A DNA stretch of 64,000 bases from JACPYM01 sp031423495 (GCA_031423495.1 JANPFP010000001.1:1-64000); one strand, 5' to 3'. Counted from the first letter of the stretch, positions 41,816 to 51,867 are shown. Notes: generated from the letters alone by a model not told the origin. Program-made: numbers and translations.

Positions 41816-42367
41816 ATGCAAGCCCAAACAGCGCTGGAAAAGAAACCGGCAACTAACGCAACTAGCCCCTTCTTTGTCGAAGCCGAGAAGCTCCTGGAAG
41901 AGATGAAGGAGGTTTCCCAATCCGTAGCCAAACGTGCTTACGAATTGTTTGATACGCGAGGCCGCGAACTGGGCCACGAACTCGAAGACTGGTTCCGCGC
42001 GGAATTTGAAGTCTTACGCTGGGTGCCCGTCGAGTTGAAAGAAGCGGACGGCAAATTCGTCGTGCGTGCCGAAGTGCCCGGCTTCAACGCCGCCGACCTC
42101 AAGATCAGCGTCGAACCCAAACAACTCACCATCAGCGGCAAGAAAGAAGAGACGAAGGAAGAACCAAAAGAAGGGCCAAAAGAAGGAAAAGACGCGAATC
42201 GCTACTTCTCAGAATTTCGCGCGAATCAATTCTGCCGCACGCTGAACCTGCCCAAAGCGGTGGATACGACACAGGCGCAGGCCGCGCTCAAAGATGGTGT
42301 ACTCGAATTGACGTTGCCGAAAGCAGCGGTGAGTGAACCGGTCAACGTCTCCGTCAAACCCAATTAA
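41816..42367 (+). CDS. Small heat shock protein (Hsp20/alpha-crystallin)
   Basis: The 183-residue protein has an N-terminal helix-rich arm of about 75 residues. An alpha-crystallin domain follows (RWVPVELKEADGKFVVRAEVPGF to DGVLELTLPKA). The domain is interrupted by a charged KEEPKEGPKEGKD insert in the L57 loop region. It is an ATP-independent holdase. AAGGAA precedes the ATG at 41816. A strong sigma-54-type promoter suggests control by the NtrC-like regulator and not by a heat-shock sigma factor. Confidence 0.9.
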   Translation: MQAQTALEKKPATNATSPFFVEAEKLLEEMKEVSQSVAKRAYELFDTRGRELGHELEDWFRAEFEVLRWVPVELKEADGKFVVRAEVPGFNAADLKISVEPKQLTISGKKEETKEEPKEGPKEGKDANRYFSEFRANQFCRTLNLPKAVDTTQAQAALKDGVLELTLPKAAVSEPVNVSVKPN

Positions 42368-42457
42368 CCGAAGCGTGTGCGAAAGAATTCTGCTTGTGCT
42401 GTAAAGACAGCGTTCGCGCACGGCGCAGAATGAACACATCCCCCAAAACCAACTGTC

Positions 42458-42853
42458 ATGAAAAAACCAATTGAGTACGGTTACAGCAAAACGATTGATA
42501 TCAGTTACCGGCAAGCCATCGAACGCACCAAAGAGGCGCTGCAACAGGAAGGTTTCGGCGTGCTGTTCGAGTTGGATTTGCAGGAAAAGCTGCGCGAAAA
42601 GCTCGGCGTCGAGCTTCGGCCTTACGTGATTTTAGGCGCGTGCAATCCGGCGATGGCTTATCAGACGTTGCAGGCTGAAATTGACATCGGCCTGCTGTTG
42701 CCGTGCAACGTGATCGTTTATGAACAGGACGGCCAGTCGGTCGTCGCGGCGATTGATGCGGCGAAAATGATGACCGTCGTCGGCAATCCGCAATTGGCCG
42801 CCACTGCCGCGCAAGTGAATGAAAAGCTGCGGCGCGCGATTGACAGTTTGTAA
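42458..42853 (+). CDS. DUF302 family protein
   Basis: The 131-residue protein has the DUF302 core: GYSKTIDISYRQAIERTKEAL, GFGVLFELDLQEKL, YVILGACNPAMAYQTLQ and IGLLLPCNVIVYEQ. The family has a dimeric alpha-beta fold with a suspected heme, ligand or metal role, often near redox or sulfur genes. The function is not established. It begins a run of small genes with good ribosome-binding sites. Confidence 0.85.
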   Translation: MKKPIEYGYSKTIDISYRQAIERTKEALQQEGFGVLFELDLQEKLREKLGVELRPYVILGACNPAMAYQTLQAEIDIGLLLPCNVIVYEQDGQSVVAAIDAAKMMTVVGNPQLAATAAQVNEKLRRAIDSL

Positions 42854-42875
42854 AAGCAGAAAAGGAGCAAACGTT

Positions 42876-42965
42876 ATGTCTGACTTTCTTTGGATGATTT
42901 TGTTTTTCGTAGCTTATTTTGCGCTGATGCGCTGGGTGTTGCCGCGTTTCGGCGTGGCTACCTGA
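42876..42965 (+). CDS. 29-residue single-helix membrane peptide
   Basis: The ATG at 42876 has AAAGGAG eight bases ahead. The frame encodes MSDFLWMILFFVAYFALMRW followed by a short basic end. It is almost wholly hydrophobic and sits 22 bases after the DUF302 gene in the same direction. I do not recognise a family; small helices of this kind occur beside metal-resistance genes. Confidence 0.45.
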   Translation: MSDFLWMILFFVAYFALMRWVLPRFGVAT

Positions 42966-43042
42966 ATGGCTCCGTCGTGTCGCGTCGAGGATCGGCGCAA
43001 AGAACCGCAATCAAACAGCAACCTTACTCACGGAGAGCAGCA

Positions 43043-43717
43043 ATGAAAAAAGTACTGTTGAGTTTATTCGTGCTGAACGCACTTGCATTCACGGCGCTGG
43101 CGCAAGGGCGTGGCCCCAGCCCCAGAATGATGGGCGGCATGCAGCAAAAAGACATGGACACGATCCATACCCTGTTTGCCAACCGCAAGAAAATCAAACG
43201 CACGGTTACGCCGATTAAACACGGCGTGGAAACCGTGACCGAGGGTGAAGACGAGGCTACGCGCAAGCTGATCGCCGAACACGTTGCGGCCATGAAAACG
43301 CGGCTGGAAAAGAAACAACCGATTCGCATGTGGGATCCGCTGTTTGCCGAACTCTTCAAGCACGCCGACAAGATCAAGCTGGAAATTTTGCCCACCGCGA
43401 AAGGCGTCAAGGTTGTTGAGACTTCTGACGACCCGTACGTCGTGAAGCTGATTCAGGCGCACGCGCAAGGCGTTTCTGAATTCGTCAAAGAAGGCATGCC
43501 GAGCATGCACAAGCGCCACGAACTACCCGGCGCTGATCCATCTGTCGAAAAGTTTCTCGGCAAGGGCGATGGCGTTACGACCTGTCCGGTTACCGGCGAG
43601 CCGGTGAATAAGAACATCAGCGCGGTGATCGGCAAGCGCACGGTGTATTTCTGCTGTCAGAGTTGCGCGGATGCCGTGAAAAAAGACCCGGCGCTTTATC
43701 TCAAAGACTATCAATAA
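43043..43717 (+). CDS. Exported protein with C-terminal YHS metal-binding domain
   Basis: The 224-residue protein has a signal peptide (VLLSLFVLNALAFTALAQ). A middle region (GMQQKDMDTIHTLFANRKKI) has a helical, histidine-bearing pattern repeated with HVAAMKTRLEKKQPIRMWDPLF. The C-terminal YHS-like domain is TTCPVTGEPVNKN through TVYFCCQSCADAVKKDP. YHS domains bind copper or other soft metals. It lies just before the RND efflux genes, which fits a metal-handling role. CGGAGAG precedes the start. Confidence 0.75.
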   Translation: MKKVLLSLFVLNALAFTALAQGRGPSPRMMGGMQQKDMDTIHTLFANRKKIKRTVTPIKHGVETVTEGEDEATRKLIAEHVAAMKTRLEKKQPIRMWDPLFAELFKHADKIKLEILPTAKGVKVVETSDDPYVVKLIQAHAQGVSEFVKEGMPSMHKRHELPGADPSVEKFLGKGDGVTTCPVTGEPVNKNISAVIGKRTVYFCCQSCADAVKKDPALYLKDYQ

Positions 43718-43730
43718 GGAGCGAAAAACC

Positions 43731-43928
43731 ATGACTGTCGAACAAGCATTGCGATTGATTGCGGGCGCTCTCGTGTTAGCCAGCATCGCGCTGGGCTATT
43801 ACGTCAGCCCTTATTTTTTTCTGTTCACCGCGTTCATCAGCTTGAACCTGATGCAATCGGCGTTTACGAATTGGTGCCCGATGATGACGCTGTTGCGCAA
43901 GGCGGGCTTACGCGACTTACAGGCGTGA
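43731..43928 (+). CDS. DUF2892 membrane protein
   Basis: The 65-residue protein has two helices and the DUF2892 pattern QALRLIAGALVLASIALGY, then NLMQSAFTNWCPMMTLL. This is the family found alone or fused to rhodanese domains. A CP motif follows the second helix. It is probably cotranscribed with the YHS and RND genes. The role is unknown. Confidence 0.8.
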   Translation: MTVEQALRLIAGALVLASIALGYYVSPYFFLFTAFISLNLMQSAFTNWCPMMTLLRKAGLRDLQA

Positions 43929-43937
43929 GAGGCTTTC

Positions 43938-45293
43938 ATGTTGAATCGAGCTTTTGCACACACGCTGGCGTTGCTGCTCGCGGTTAGCCACTCGGCCTTC
44001 GCGCAAACCGCCGTTGAGCCGCTGACCTTGCCGCTGGCCGTAGAGATTGCGCTCAAAACCAATCCGCTCACGCGCGCTACCGAAGCAGGCCGTGCGATGG
44101 CCGATGCGCAAGTCAGCGAAGCCAAAGCCGCGCGCTTCCCGCTGTTGCAGGTGAGCGAGAATTTCGCCGCGAGCAACAATCCGGTTTTCGTGTTCGGTTC
44201 GTTGCTCGAACAAGCGCGCTTTGCGCAAAAGAATTTTGATCTGCGCGCGTTGAACAATCCAGCGACGATGAGCAACTTTCGCAGTTCAGTGAATTTCAAA
44301 CTGCCGCTTTTCGATCAGCGGCAAACCGCCACGCGCATCAATCGCGCGCAATTCGGTCAACAACAAGCCGACGCGCAAACCAACCTGGTCGCGCAACAGA
44401 TTCGCTTTGAAACGCTGAAAGCCTTTTATGGCGTGCTGCTCGCGCAAGCCCATCAGGAAGTCGCCGACGAAGCCGTCAAGCTCGCCGCAGCCGATGTCAA
44501 ACGCAGCCGCGACCGCGTCGAAACCGGTCTCGCCGTCGTCTCAGACCTGCTCGCCGCCGAAGTCCAACTCGCCGAAGCTACGCAACAACAGATTCAAGCC
44601 GCTGGCGAAATCGTCATCGCGCGCGCCGCGCTCAACACCGCGCTCGGCCTGCCCATCAACGCACCGCAAACCATCAACGGAGCTTTGCTCGAAAAAGATT
44701 TCGACCTTGCCGAACAGGATGAATTGTTGCGCCTCGCGCTCGCACACCGTTCTGATTTGTCACGCGCGCAATTACAGGTGCGTTCAAATCAAGAACAGAT
44801 GCGCGGCACGCGCAGCGAGTGGTTGCCGCGTCTCGACGTATTCACCAGTGCGGGCGTGAGCAGTCAGGCTTTCAACAACGGCAGCGCAGATTACCTGGTC
44901 GGAGCGAGTGTGACGTTCAATCTGTTTGACGCCGGACGCAAAGCACGGCTGCAACAGGCGCGCGCGGGGGAAGCGCTGGTCGTCGCCGAACAGCAGCATC
45001 TGACGAATCAAATTCGGTTTGAAGTCGTGCGCGCGCAACAGCAATTCATCAGCGCCCGCGCGCGTTTGAACGTCGCCGGACGCGCCGTCACGCAAGCGAC
45101 CGAGGCGTTGCGCATCGTGCAGGATCGTTATCTCGAAGGCTTGACCACGATCACCGAACTCTTGCGCGCCGAAACCGCTTTGACCCAAACGCGCATGAGT
45201 CTCGTCGCGGCGCGTTATGAGCATTACGTAGGTTACGCCCAAGTGTTGCTGTCGTGCGGCAGGCTGAACGACGTGCAGGTGTTCGTTTCATAA
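43938..45293 (+). CDS. TolC-family outer membrane efflux protein
   Basis: The 451-residue protein has a signal peptide and the two-fold repeated coiled-coil layout of TolC/CusC proteins: LAVEIALKTNPLTRATEAGRAM and RLALAHRSDLSRAQLQVRSN. Each is followed by long helices and a beta-barrel strand segment. It forms the outer-membrane duct of the RND pump encoded next. Confidence 0.88.
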   Translation: MLNRAFAHTLALLLAVSHSAFAQTAVEPLTLPLAVEIALKTNPLTRATEAGRAMADAQVSEAKAARFPLLQVSENFAASNNPVFVFGSLLEQARFAQKNFDLRALNNPATMSNFRSSVNFKLPLFDQRQTATRINRAQFGQQQADAQTNLVAQQIRFETLKAFYGVLLAQAHQEVADEAVKLAAADVKRSRDRVETGLAVVSDLLAAEVQLAEATQQQIQAAGEIVIARAALNTALGLPINAPQTINGALLEKDFDLAEQDELLRLALAHRSDLSRAQLQVRSNQEQMRGTRSEWLPRLDVFTSAGVSSQAFNNGSADYLVGASVTFNLFDAGRKARLQQARAGEALVVAEQQHLTNQIRFEVVRAQQQFISARARLNVAGRAVTQATEALRIVQDRYLEGLTTITELLRAETALTQTRMSLVAARYEHYVGYAQVLLSCGRLNDVQVFVS

Positions 45294-45302
45294 GAGGTTC
45301 AG

Positions 45303-46484
45303 ATGAAGATACTCATTTCCTTTTTTGCCCTTGCGTTGCTGGCGACATCGTGCGCCAAGCGGCAGCAAGTCGCCGCCGAACAACCCGCCATCGTCAAAAA
45401 CGTCCCCACCGAAACTATCAAACTGGTTGCCACGGACGATTATTACGAAGCCGTCGGCACGGTGCGCTCAAAAACCACGACGACGCTTTCGGCCAAGATC
45501 GTAGGCACGATCACCGCCGTCCGCGTGAGCGCAGGCGACCGGGTGCGCGCAGGGCAACCGCTGATCCAAATCGAAAACCGCGATGCGCGCGCGCAAGTCG
45601 AACGCGCTGAAGCTGGCTTGCGCACAGCCCAAACCGCCACCGAAGAAGTCGAGAAAAACATTCGCGTCGCCGCCGCCGCGCAAGCTGCTGCCGAGGCGCA
45701 ACGCCAATTGGCTGAAAGTACGTTGAAACGCTATCAGGCTTTGCTGGAGCGCAAGTCGGTTAGTCCGCAGGAATTCGACGAGACGCAAACGCGCTTCAAA
45801 GTCGCCGCCGCCGAAGTCGAACGCGCCGAACGCATGTTGCAAGCAGCGCAAGCGCGGCGCGCCGTGGTGCTAGCGGGCATCGAACAAGCCAAATCCGAGG
45901 TTGCCGCCGCGCAAGTGATGGCGAGTTACGCGCGCATCGTCGCGCCCATCAACGGCGTCGTCACCGCCAAACAAGCTGAAGCCGGTTCGATGGCCGCGCC
46001 GGGTACGCCACTGCTCACGCTCGAAGACGGCGCGAGCTATCGCCTCGAAGCCGCCGTCGAAGAATCGCGCATCCGCAACTTGCGCTTAAACGCGCAAGCT
46101 CTGGTCATCATTGACGCGCTGGGCGGCGCTGAGTTGAACGGCCACGTCGTCGAAATCGTACCCGTCGCCGATCCCGCCAGCCGCAGCTACATCGTTAAGA
46201 TTGCTTTGCCGCCGCATCGTTTCCTGCGTTCGGGGCTGTTCGGCAAAGCGCGTTTCAGCGCGGGGCAAAAACAGATGATCGCCGTTCCGAATCAGGCGAT
46301 TGTGCAGCGCGGCCAACTCACGGGCGTTTATGTCGTAGATCAAAACAGCTTCGCGCGCTTGCGCCTCATCTCGCTCGGCAAAGCGCACGGCTCAATGACC
46401 GATGTGTTGTCAGGCTTGAACGACGGCGAACGCATCGTGACCAGCGCCGCCCTCATTCCGCGCGAAGGAGTGAAAGTGCAATGA
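45303..46484 (+). CDS. RND periplasmic adaptor (membrane fusion protein)
   Basis: The 393-residue lipoprotein (LLATSC lipobox) has a biotinyl-lipoyl-like domain (TLSAKIVGTITAVRVSAGDRV) and a long alanine-rich coiled-coil hairpin (residues 100-200). The lipoyl second half is VAPINGVVTAKQAEAGSMAAPG. Beta-barrel and membrane-proximal domains follow. It bridges the RND permease and the TolC-like duct. It overlaps the permease start by four bases. Confidence 0.88.
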   Translation: MKILISFFALALLATSCAKRQQVAAEQPAIVKNVPTETIKLVATDDYYEAVGTVRSKTTTTLSAKIVGTITAVRVSAGDRVRAGQPLIQIENRDARAQVERAEAGLRTAQTATEEVEKNIRVAAAAQAAAEAQRQLAESTLKRYQALLERKSVSPQEFDETQTRFKVAAAEVERAERMLQAAQARRAVVLAGIEQAKSEVAAAQVMASYARIVAPINGVVTAKQAEAGSMAAPGTPLLTLEDGASYRLEAAVEESRIRNLRLNAQALVIIDALGGAELNGHVVEIVPVADPASRSYIVKIALPPHRFLRSGLFGKARFSAGQKQMIAVPNQAIVQRGQLTGVYVVDQNSFARLRLISLGKAHGSMTDVLSGLNDGERIVTSAALIPREGVKVQ

Positions 46485-49400
46485 GAGAGATAGGGTTCGC
46501 AGGCAAACTCGCGCGTGCTTTCATCAATTCAAAACTCACACCGCTGGTGATTGTGGCTTCGGTGTTGCTCGGTCTCGGTGCGGTCGCGTTGCTGCCGCGC
46601 GAAGAAGAGCCGCAAATCATCGTGCCGATGATTGACGTATTCGTTGAAATGCCCGGCGCTTCAGTCAAAGAAATCGAAGAGCGCGTTGCCAAGCCGATGG
46701 AAAAGTTGCTGTGGGAAGTGCCCGGCGTCGAGTATTTGTATTCGACTTCGTCGCCCGGTCAGGCAATGGTGATCGTGCGGTTTCTGGTGGGGCAAAACGA
46801 AGAAGACGCCATCGTGCGGCTGAATCAAAAGTTGCTGGCGAATTTCGATTTGATTCCGCCCGGCGCATCGCCGCCGCTGATCAAGCCGCGTTCGATTGAT
46901 GATGTGCCGATTCTGGCTTTGACGTTGGCGAGCGAACGTTACGACGGTTTCACGCTGCGCCGCATCGCCGCACAGCTTCACGATCAAATCAAAGAGATCA
47001 ACGACGTATCCGAAATCAAACTCATCGGCGGACAGCGCCGCCAATTGCGCGTCACGCTCGATGAAGCGCGGCTGACGGCTTTCAACCTCGCTCCGGCGGC
47101 GCTGGCGCCGTTGCTCGAACAGGCCAATCGGCAATTGCCATCCGGCAGCTTCGCCACCGGCAACCGCGAGTACCTGGTGGAAACCGGCGGGTTCTTGCGC
47201 AATGCCGATGAAATCGCCGCCGTCGTCATTGGCGTATTCAACGGCAAGCCCGTCTATTTACGTGACGTGGCGAAAATAGAAGACGGCGCGGAAGAGCCTG
47301 CCGATTACGTGATGTTCGGCGTCGGGCAACACGTGAAAGAATCTTCCACTCCGCACTCCACACTCCGCACTCCGCGTTCGGTTTTGCCCGCCGTCACGCT
47401 TTCCATCGCCAAGCGCAAAGGTACGAACGCGATTGCGATTGCCGAAAAAGTTTTAGAGAAAGTCGAACGCCTCAAAGGCACGTTGATTCCCGCCGATGTC
47501 GCGGTGCATACGACGCGCAATTACGGCGAGACGGCGAGCGAGAAATCGAATGAGTTGCTGTTGCACATGCTCATCGCCATCTTCTCGGTTGCGGCGTTGA
47601 TCTGGCTCACGCTCGGCCGGCGCGAATCGGGCATTGTGGCGACGGCGATTCCCGTGACGCTCGCGCTGACACTGGCGGTCTTTTATTTGTATGGCTACAC
47701 GCTCAATCGCATCACCCTGTTCGCGCTGATCTTTTCCATCGGCATTCTCGTGGACGACGCCATCGTCGTCGTCGAAAACATGGCGCGGCATTACCGTCTG
47801 CCTGAAAACAAAGGGCGCGCGCTGATTGACATCGCGGTCGAGGCCGTTGACGAAGTCGGCAATCCGACGATTCTGGCTACGTTTGCCGTGATCGCGGCGA
47901 TTCTGCCGATGGCTTTCGTGGGCGGATTGATGGGGCCTTATATGAAACCCATCCCGATTGGCGCAACGGCGGCGATGGTCTTTTCGTTGTTGGTCGCTTT
48001 CATCGTTACGCCGTGGGCGAGCTTGCGTTTGCTCAAACGCGACGACAGGCATGGAGATGAGCAGGAAGGGCGAATGACAAAACTCTATCGCGTAGTGATG
48101 GGCAAACTCATTCGCGTGCCGGCGTGGCGTTATGGCTTTTTGCTCGGCGTCGTCCTGCTGTTGTTCGCTTCCCTGGCGCTGGTCGGATTGAAACTCGTGC
48201 GCGTCAAGATGCTGCCTTTCGACAACAAGAGCGAGTTCCAAATCATCGTAGACATGCCCGAAGGCACGCCGCTCGAACAAACCGCCGCCGTCACGCGCGA
48301 GATTGGCGAAACGATCAGCGCCGTGCCCGAAGTCACCGATTACCAGATGTATGTGGGCACGGCGTCGCCTTATAACTTCAACGGACTGGTGCGGCATTAC
48401 TTCATGCGGCGCGGCGCGAACGTTGCCGACCTGCAAGTCAACCTCGTCGGCAAAGGCGAACGCGACGCGCAAAGCCACGACATCGCCAAACGAGTGCGCC
48501 CCTCAATTCAAATGATTGCGCAGCGATACAACGCGCGCGTGAAAATCGCCGAAGTCCCACCCGGTCCGCCCGTCTTGCAAACGCTGGTCGCTGAAATTTA
48601 CGGCCCCGATTACGCGCGGCAACTCGCCATCGCGCGGCAGATACGCGATGTGTTCGACAACACCGAGGGCGTAGTTGATGTGGATTCATACGCCGAAGAC
48701 GATCAGCCGAAATATCAATTCATCGTGGATAAAGAGAAAGCCGCGCTCAACGGCGTCACGGCTGAACAGGTCGCGGCAACCTTGCGCATCGCGGTCGCGG
48801 GGCTGTCGGTCGGCCTCGTGCATCAGCCACAGGAAAAAGAAGACGTGCCCATTGTGTTGCAACTCGCACGCGCCGAACGTTCGAGCCTGAACGATCTGAA
48901 ACAAATCAAAGTGCAGGGACGCAACGGCAACCTCGTGGCGCTCGGCGAGTTGGCGCGGGTCGAAGAGCAAATCGCAGAGAAAAGCATTTACCACAAAAAC
49001 CTGATGCCGGTGACTTATGTGACCGCCGACATCGCGGGCAGCGAAGAAAGCCCGGTTTACGCGATTCTCAAACTCAACGAAGCGATAGATCAGCTCAAGC
49101 TGCCGGAAGGTTACGCGCTTGAACGTTATGTCGCGTCGCTGCCGTTTAGCAGCGACAAATACGCGATGAAATGGGACGGCGAATGGCACATCACTTACGA
49201 GGTCTTCCGCGATCTGGGCCTGGCCTTCGCGGCGGTGCTGGTATTGATTTACATCCTCGTCGTCGGCTGGTTCCAGTCGTTCAAAACGCCGCTGGCGATT
49301 ATGGCGGCGATTCCGTTTTCGCTCGTAGGCATCCTGCCCGCGCACGGATTGATGAACGCCTTTTTCACGGCGACTTCGATGATCGGCTTCATCGCGGGCG

Positions 49401-49738
49401 CGGGCATCGTCGTGCGCAATTCAATCATTCTCGTAGATTTCATTGAACTCAGATTGAAAGAAGGCATGCCGCTCGCCGAAGCCGTGATTGACGCAGGCGC
49501 AGTGCGCTTTCGCCCGATGATGCTGACGGCGGCGGCGGTCGTGGTCGGAGCCATCGTGATTTTGTTCGACCCGATCTTTCAAGGGTTGGCGATTTCACTG
49601 ATGGCGGGCGAAATCGCTTCGCTGTTGCTGTCGCGCATGACCGTGCCGATTCTTTACTACCTGAGCGAACGAAAAAAACACCAAGCCGCAACGCACGACG
49701 ACGTGATGCCAGTCGTGGCTTTGGGGCAAACACATTGA
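46481..49738 (+). CDS. RND efflux permease
   Basis: The 1085-residue inner-membrane pump has twelve helices and two large periplasmic loops. The proton-relay segment ILVDDAIVVVENMARHY lies in the first helix bundle, and the second-half repeat is GAGIVVRNSIILVDFIELR. The usual DD pair for proton transfer is present. The substrate class is uncertain: the heavy-metal CzcA signature was not seen, so an organic-solute (HAE-like) pump is more likely, although metal-related genes lie upstream. Confidence 0.88.
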   Translation: MREIGFAGKLARAFINSKLTPLVIVASVLLGLGAVALLPREEEPQIIVPMIDVFVEMPGASVKEIEERVAKPMEKLLWEVPGVEYLYSTSSPGQAMVIVRFLVGQNEEDAIVRLNQKLLANFDLIPPGASPPLIKPRSIDDVPILALTLASERYDGFTLRRIAAQLHDQIKEINDVSEIKLIGGQRRQLRVTLDEARLTAFNLAPAALAPLLEQANRQLPSGSFATGNREYLVETGGFLRNADEIAAVVIGVFNGKPVYLRDVAKIEDGAEEPADYVMFGVGQHVKESSTPHSTLRTPRSVLPAVTLSIAKRKGTNAIAIAEKVLEKVERLKGTLIPADVAVHTTRNYGETASEKSNELLLHMLIAIFSVAALIWLTLGRRESGIVATAIPVTLALTLAVFYLYGYTLNRITLFALIFSIGILVDDAIVVVENMARHYRLPENKGRALIDIAVEAVDEVGNPTILATFAVIAAILPMAFVGGLMGPYMKPIPIGATAAMVFSLLVAFIVTPWASLRLLKRDDRHGDEQEGRMTKLYRVVMGKLIRVPAWRYGFLLGVVLLLFASLALVGLKLVRVKMLPFDNKSEFQIIVDMPEGTPLEQTAAVTREIGETISAVPEVTDYQMYVGTASPYNFNGLVRHYFMRRGANVADLQVNLVGKGERDAQSHDIAKRVRPSIQMIAQRYNARVKIAEVPPGPPVLQTLVAEIYGPDYARQLAIARQIRDVFDNTEGVVDVDSYAEDDQPKYQFIVDKEKAALNGVTAEQVAATLRIAVAGLSVGLVHQPQEKEDVPIVLQLARAERSSLNDLKQIKVQGRNGNLVALGELARVEEQIAEKSIYHKNLMPVTYVTADIAGSEESPVYAILKLNEAIDQLKLPEGYALERYVASLPFSSDKYAMKWDGEWHITYEVFRDLGLAFAAVLVLIYILVVGWFQSFKTPLAIMAAIPFSLVGILPAHGLMNAFFTATSMIGFIAGAGIVVRNSIILVDFIELRLKEGMPLAEAVIDAGAVRFRPMMLTAAAVVVGAIVILFDPIFQGLAISLMAGEIASLLLSRMTVPILYYLSERKKHQAATHDDVMPVVALGQTH

Positions 49739-49755
49739 GCAGGAGCTTTGCATTT

Positions 49756-50205
49756 ATGAACGAACAACTTCCCTATTTTTATGACACGACCGTTGAATGG
49801 ACGAACGCGCGACAAGGCACGTTGAGCGCGCCTGAGTTGACTTCGCTAACCATCGCAGCGCCGCCTGAATTCAAAGGCCACGCGGGGCTGTGGACGCCCG
49901 AACATCTTTTCGTCGCGTCGGTCAATGCGTGCTTTATGACTACGTTTCTGGCAATTGCGGAGTTGTCGAAACTCGAATTCGTCAGCTTCACCTGCAGCGC
50001 GCAAGGAAAGCTGGAAAAGGCCGAATCGCATGGCTTCAAAATCACTGAAGTCGTGCTGCATCCGAAACTTGTCATCCGTCACGCGCACGACCTTGCGCGA
50101 GCCGAACGAGTTTTGGGAAAGACCGAACGCAACTGCCTCATCTCTAATTCAATCCATACGGTCGTCAGGCTTGAATCCGAAATTAGCTTAGCACCTGCCA
50201 GCTAA
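49756..50205 (+). CDS. OsmC-like peroxiredoxin
   Basis: The 149-residue protein has the OsmC fold pattern. The first cysteine lies in LFVASVNACFMTTFLAIAELS and the second in TERNCLISNSIHTVVRLE, spaced as in hydroperoxide-reducing OsmC/Ohr relatives. The start at 49756 has AGGAG upstream. It reduces organic peroxides in known members. Its stop nearly meets that of the convergent kinase gene. Confidence 0.85.
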   Translation: MNEQLPYFYDTTVEWTNARQGTLSAPELTSLTIAAPPEFKGHAGLWTPEHLFVASVNACFMTTFLAIAELSKLEFVSFTCSAQGKLEKAESHGFKITEVVLHPKLVIRHAHDLARAERVLGKTERNCLISNSIHTVVRLESEISLAPAS

Positions 50206-51803
50206 CGGGCTTGTGCGCGCAACCAGTCAGCCGCCCGCTGCCCAATCTCGGCCAGCGCAACATTGGTGTCGAGCTTCAGTTCTTTGTCATCAGCAATAAG
50301 CATAGGCTGCGCTTCAGCGCGTTGCCGTTGATAAACCTCCCACGTCGCATCAGACGCGCCTTCGTGTTTGGCCGCACGCGCATCAAGGCGAGCGCGCACC
50401 AGTTCGGGCGCGAGTTCGCATTCGATAAGACGAAAGGTAGCGCCGAACTCAACAGCCAACGCGCGCGCTTGCTGCCGCTCTTCGGCGCGTTGAAAGGTCG
50501 CATCGAGTATTACGCTTTGCCCGCTGGTGAGCAGTTCACGCGCTTGCTCAAAAATCGTTTGATAGGTGAGGCGGCTGGCTTCGTCTGAGTAAGCACCCGC
50601 GCCGTAGTCGCACGGCCCTTTTTCATCTTTGAACAATTCGCCGCGCACTTCGTCTGAAGAAATTACGCGCAAGCCCAATTCATCGGCCACCGCGCGTGCG
50701 ACCGAAGTTTTGCCCGCACCCGAAAGCCCGCGTACGACGATGAGCGCGCGCTGTTTGAGCGGCGCGGCGTAACGTCGCGCCCAATCGAAATAATGTTTGG
50801 CGCGCGCGGCGGCGGCTTCGTGTTCGGCTTCGGTGAATTCAGTTTCGTTCAATTGAAAGCTCAACACCTTGCCGCGCACGTAAGCGCGATAGCAGCGATA
50901 GAACGGCAGCAGCGTGAAAAAGTCAGGATCGCCACGGCGTCGTTGATAGGCTTCGACAAAATAATAACCGAGGTCGGGGCGTCCGCGCGCGGCCAAGTCC
51001 ATGTCGAGAAAGGCGGCTTCGCTGGCTACATCGTCGCAGCGGAAGCGTTCGTTGAATTCGATGCAATCGTAAATGCAAATGTCGTGGTCGAGTACGCAAA
51101 TGCTTTCGCAGCGCACGTCGCCGTGACCATCCACAATGCGGCCTTCGCGCTGGCGGCGTTCAAACAATTCGGTATGCGTCGTGATCCAATCGTTAACCCA
51201 GGCTTTGATCGCTTCGTGGTCAGCCGCGCTGATCGTGCGTCCGATGAAAGGTTCGGCTTGCGCGAAATTCTCTTCCCAGTTGTGGCGGATTTCGTCGCGG
51301 CTGCCCCAGCGTGCGATGTCACGTCCGCGTACGGCGTTGTGATGAAACTCGGCCAGACGCGCGGCGATGCGGTCAATCATCATTTCGGTCGCTTCGTTGC
51401 GCGCTACGAGTTGGTCGAGCATGCGTTCAGTGGGCAGCCGGTTCATCCATACGCAATGATCTATGAGCTTGCCGTGGCGGCCTGAGAACGCGATCTTGCC
51501 GTCGGTTTCGACTACGCCACCGAGGCCGATATAAGTGTCAGCGCACAAGCGGCGATTGAGGCGAATCTCGTCTTCACAGGCTTTCATCCGCTTGTCTAAA
51601 GTCGTGAAATCGAGGAAGCCGAAATTGACCGGCTTTTTGAGTTTGACGACGCGCGTGCGGCCCAACAGTAAAACCGAAATATGCGTTTGAATCATTTCAA
51701 TCGGCAATTCTTCGGGCGGCCATTCGGGCGCGTGCTTTAACTGTTCAACCTGTGCCAACCAGGTTGGCAGATCGGTTTTTTCCGCTGCGTAATTTGACGC
51801 CAT
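50202..51803 (-). CDS. Aminoglycoside phosphotransferase-like/P-loop kinase fusion
   Basis: The 533-residue protein has an N-terminal APH-like kinase domain (residues 30-340). It has the catalytic loop RIVDGHGDVRCESI and the metal-binding IEFNERFRCDDVASEAAFLDMDL. A C-terminal zeta-toxin/AAA-type kinase domain follows with P-loop VVRGLSGAGKTSVARAVA and VISSDEVRGELF. The same domain pair is found in mycobacterial Rv2004c of the DosR regulon. The substrate is unknown. It is transcribed away from the plus-strand genes at 51935 onward. Confidence 0.8.
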   Translation of the reverse strand: MASNYAAEKTDLPTWLAQVEQLKHAPEWPPEELPIEMIQTHISVLLLGRTRVVKLKKPVNFGFLDFTTLDKRMKACEDEIRLNRRLCADTYIGLGGVVETDGKIAFSGRHGKLIDHCVWMNRLPTERMLDQLVARNEATEMMIDRIAARLAEFHHNAVRGRDIARWGSRDEIRHNWEENFAQAEPFIGRTISAADHEAIKAWVNDWITTHTELFERRQREGRIVDGHGDVRCESICVLDHDICIYDCIEFNERFRCDDVASEAAFLDMDLAARGRPDLGYYFVEAYQRRRGDPDFFTLLPFYRCYRAYVRGKVLSFQLNETEFTEAEHEAAAARAKHYFDWARRYAAPLKQRALIVVRGLSGAGKTSVARAVADELGLRVISSDEVRGELFKDEKGPCDYGAGAYSDEASRLTYQTIFEQARELLTSGQSVILDATFQRAEERQQARALAVEFGATFRLIECELAPELVRARLDARAAKHEGASDATWEVYQRQRAEAQPMLIADDKELKLDTNVALAEIGQRAADWLRAQAR

Positions 51804-51851
51804 ATTGACTCACCTCTCTCACGATGCCGGGGGAAACTCCCCAACTTGCAG

Positions 51852-51867
51852 CGGCACAGTGCTTGCA
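51852..51867 (+). promoter_or_regulatory. Candidate sigma-54 promoter before a small-gene operon
   Basis: CGGCAC-AGTGC-TTGCA matches except for the first base. The first start codon is 68 bases downstream at 51935. An inverted GGGGGAAACTCCCC element lies some 10 bases upstream. Confidence 0.6.
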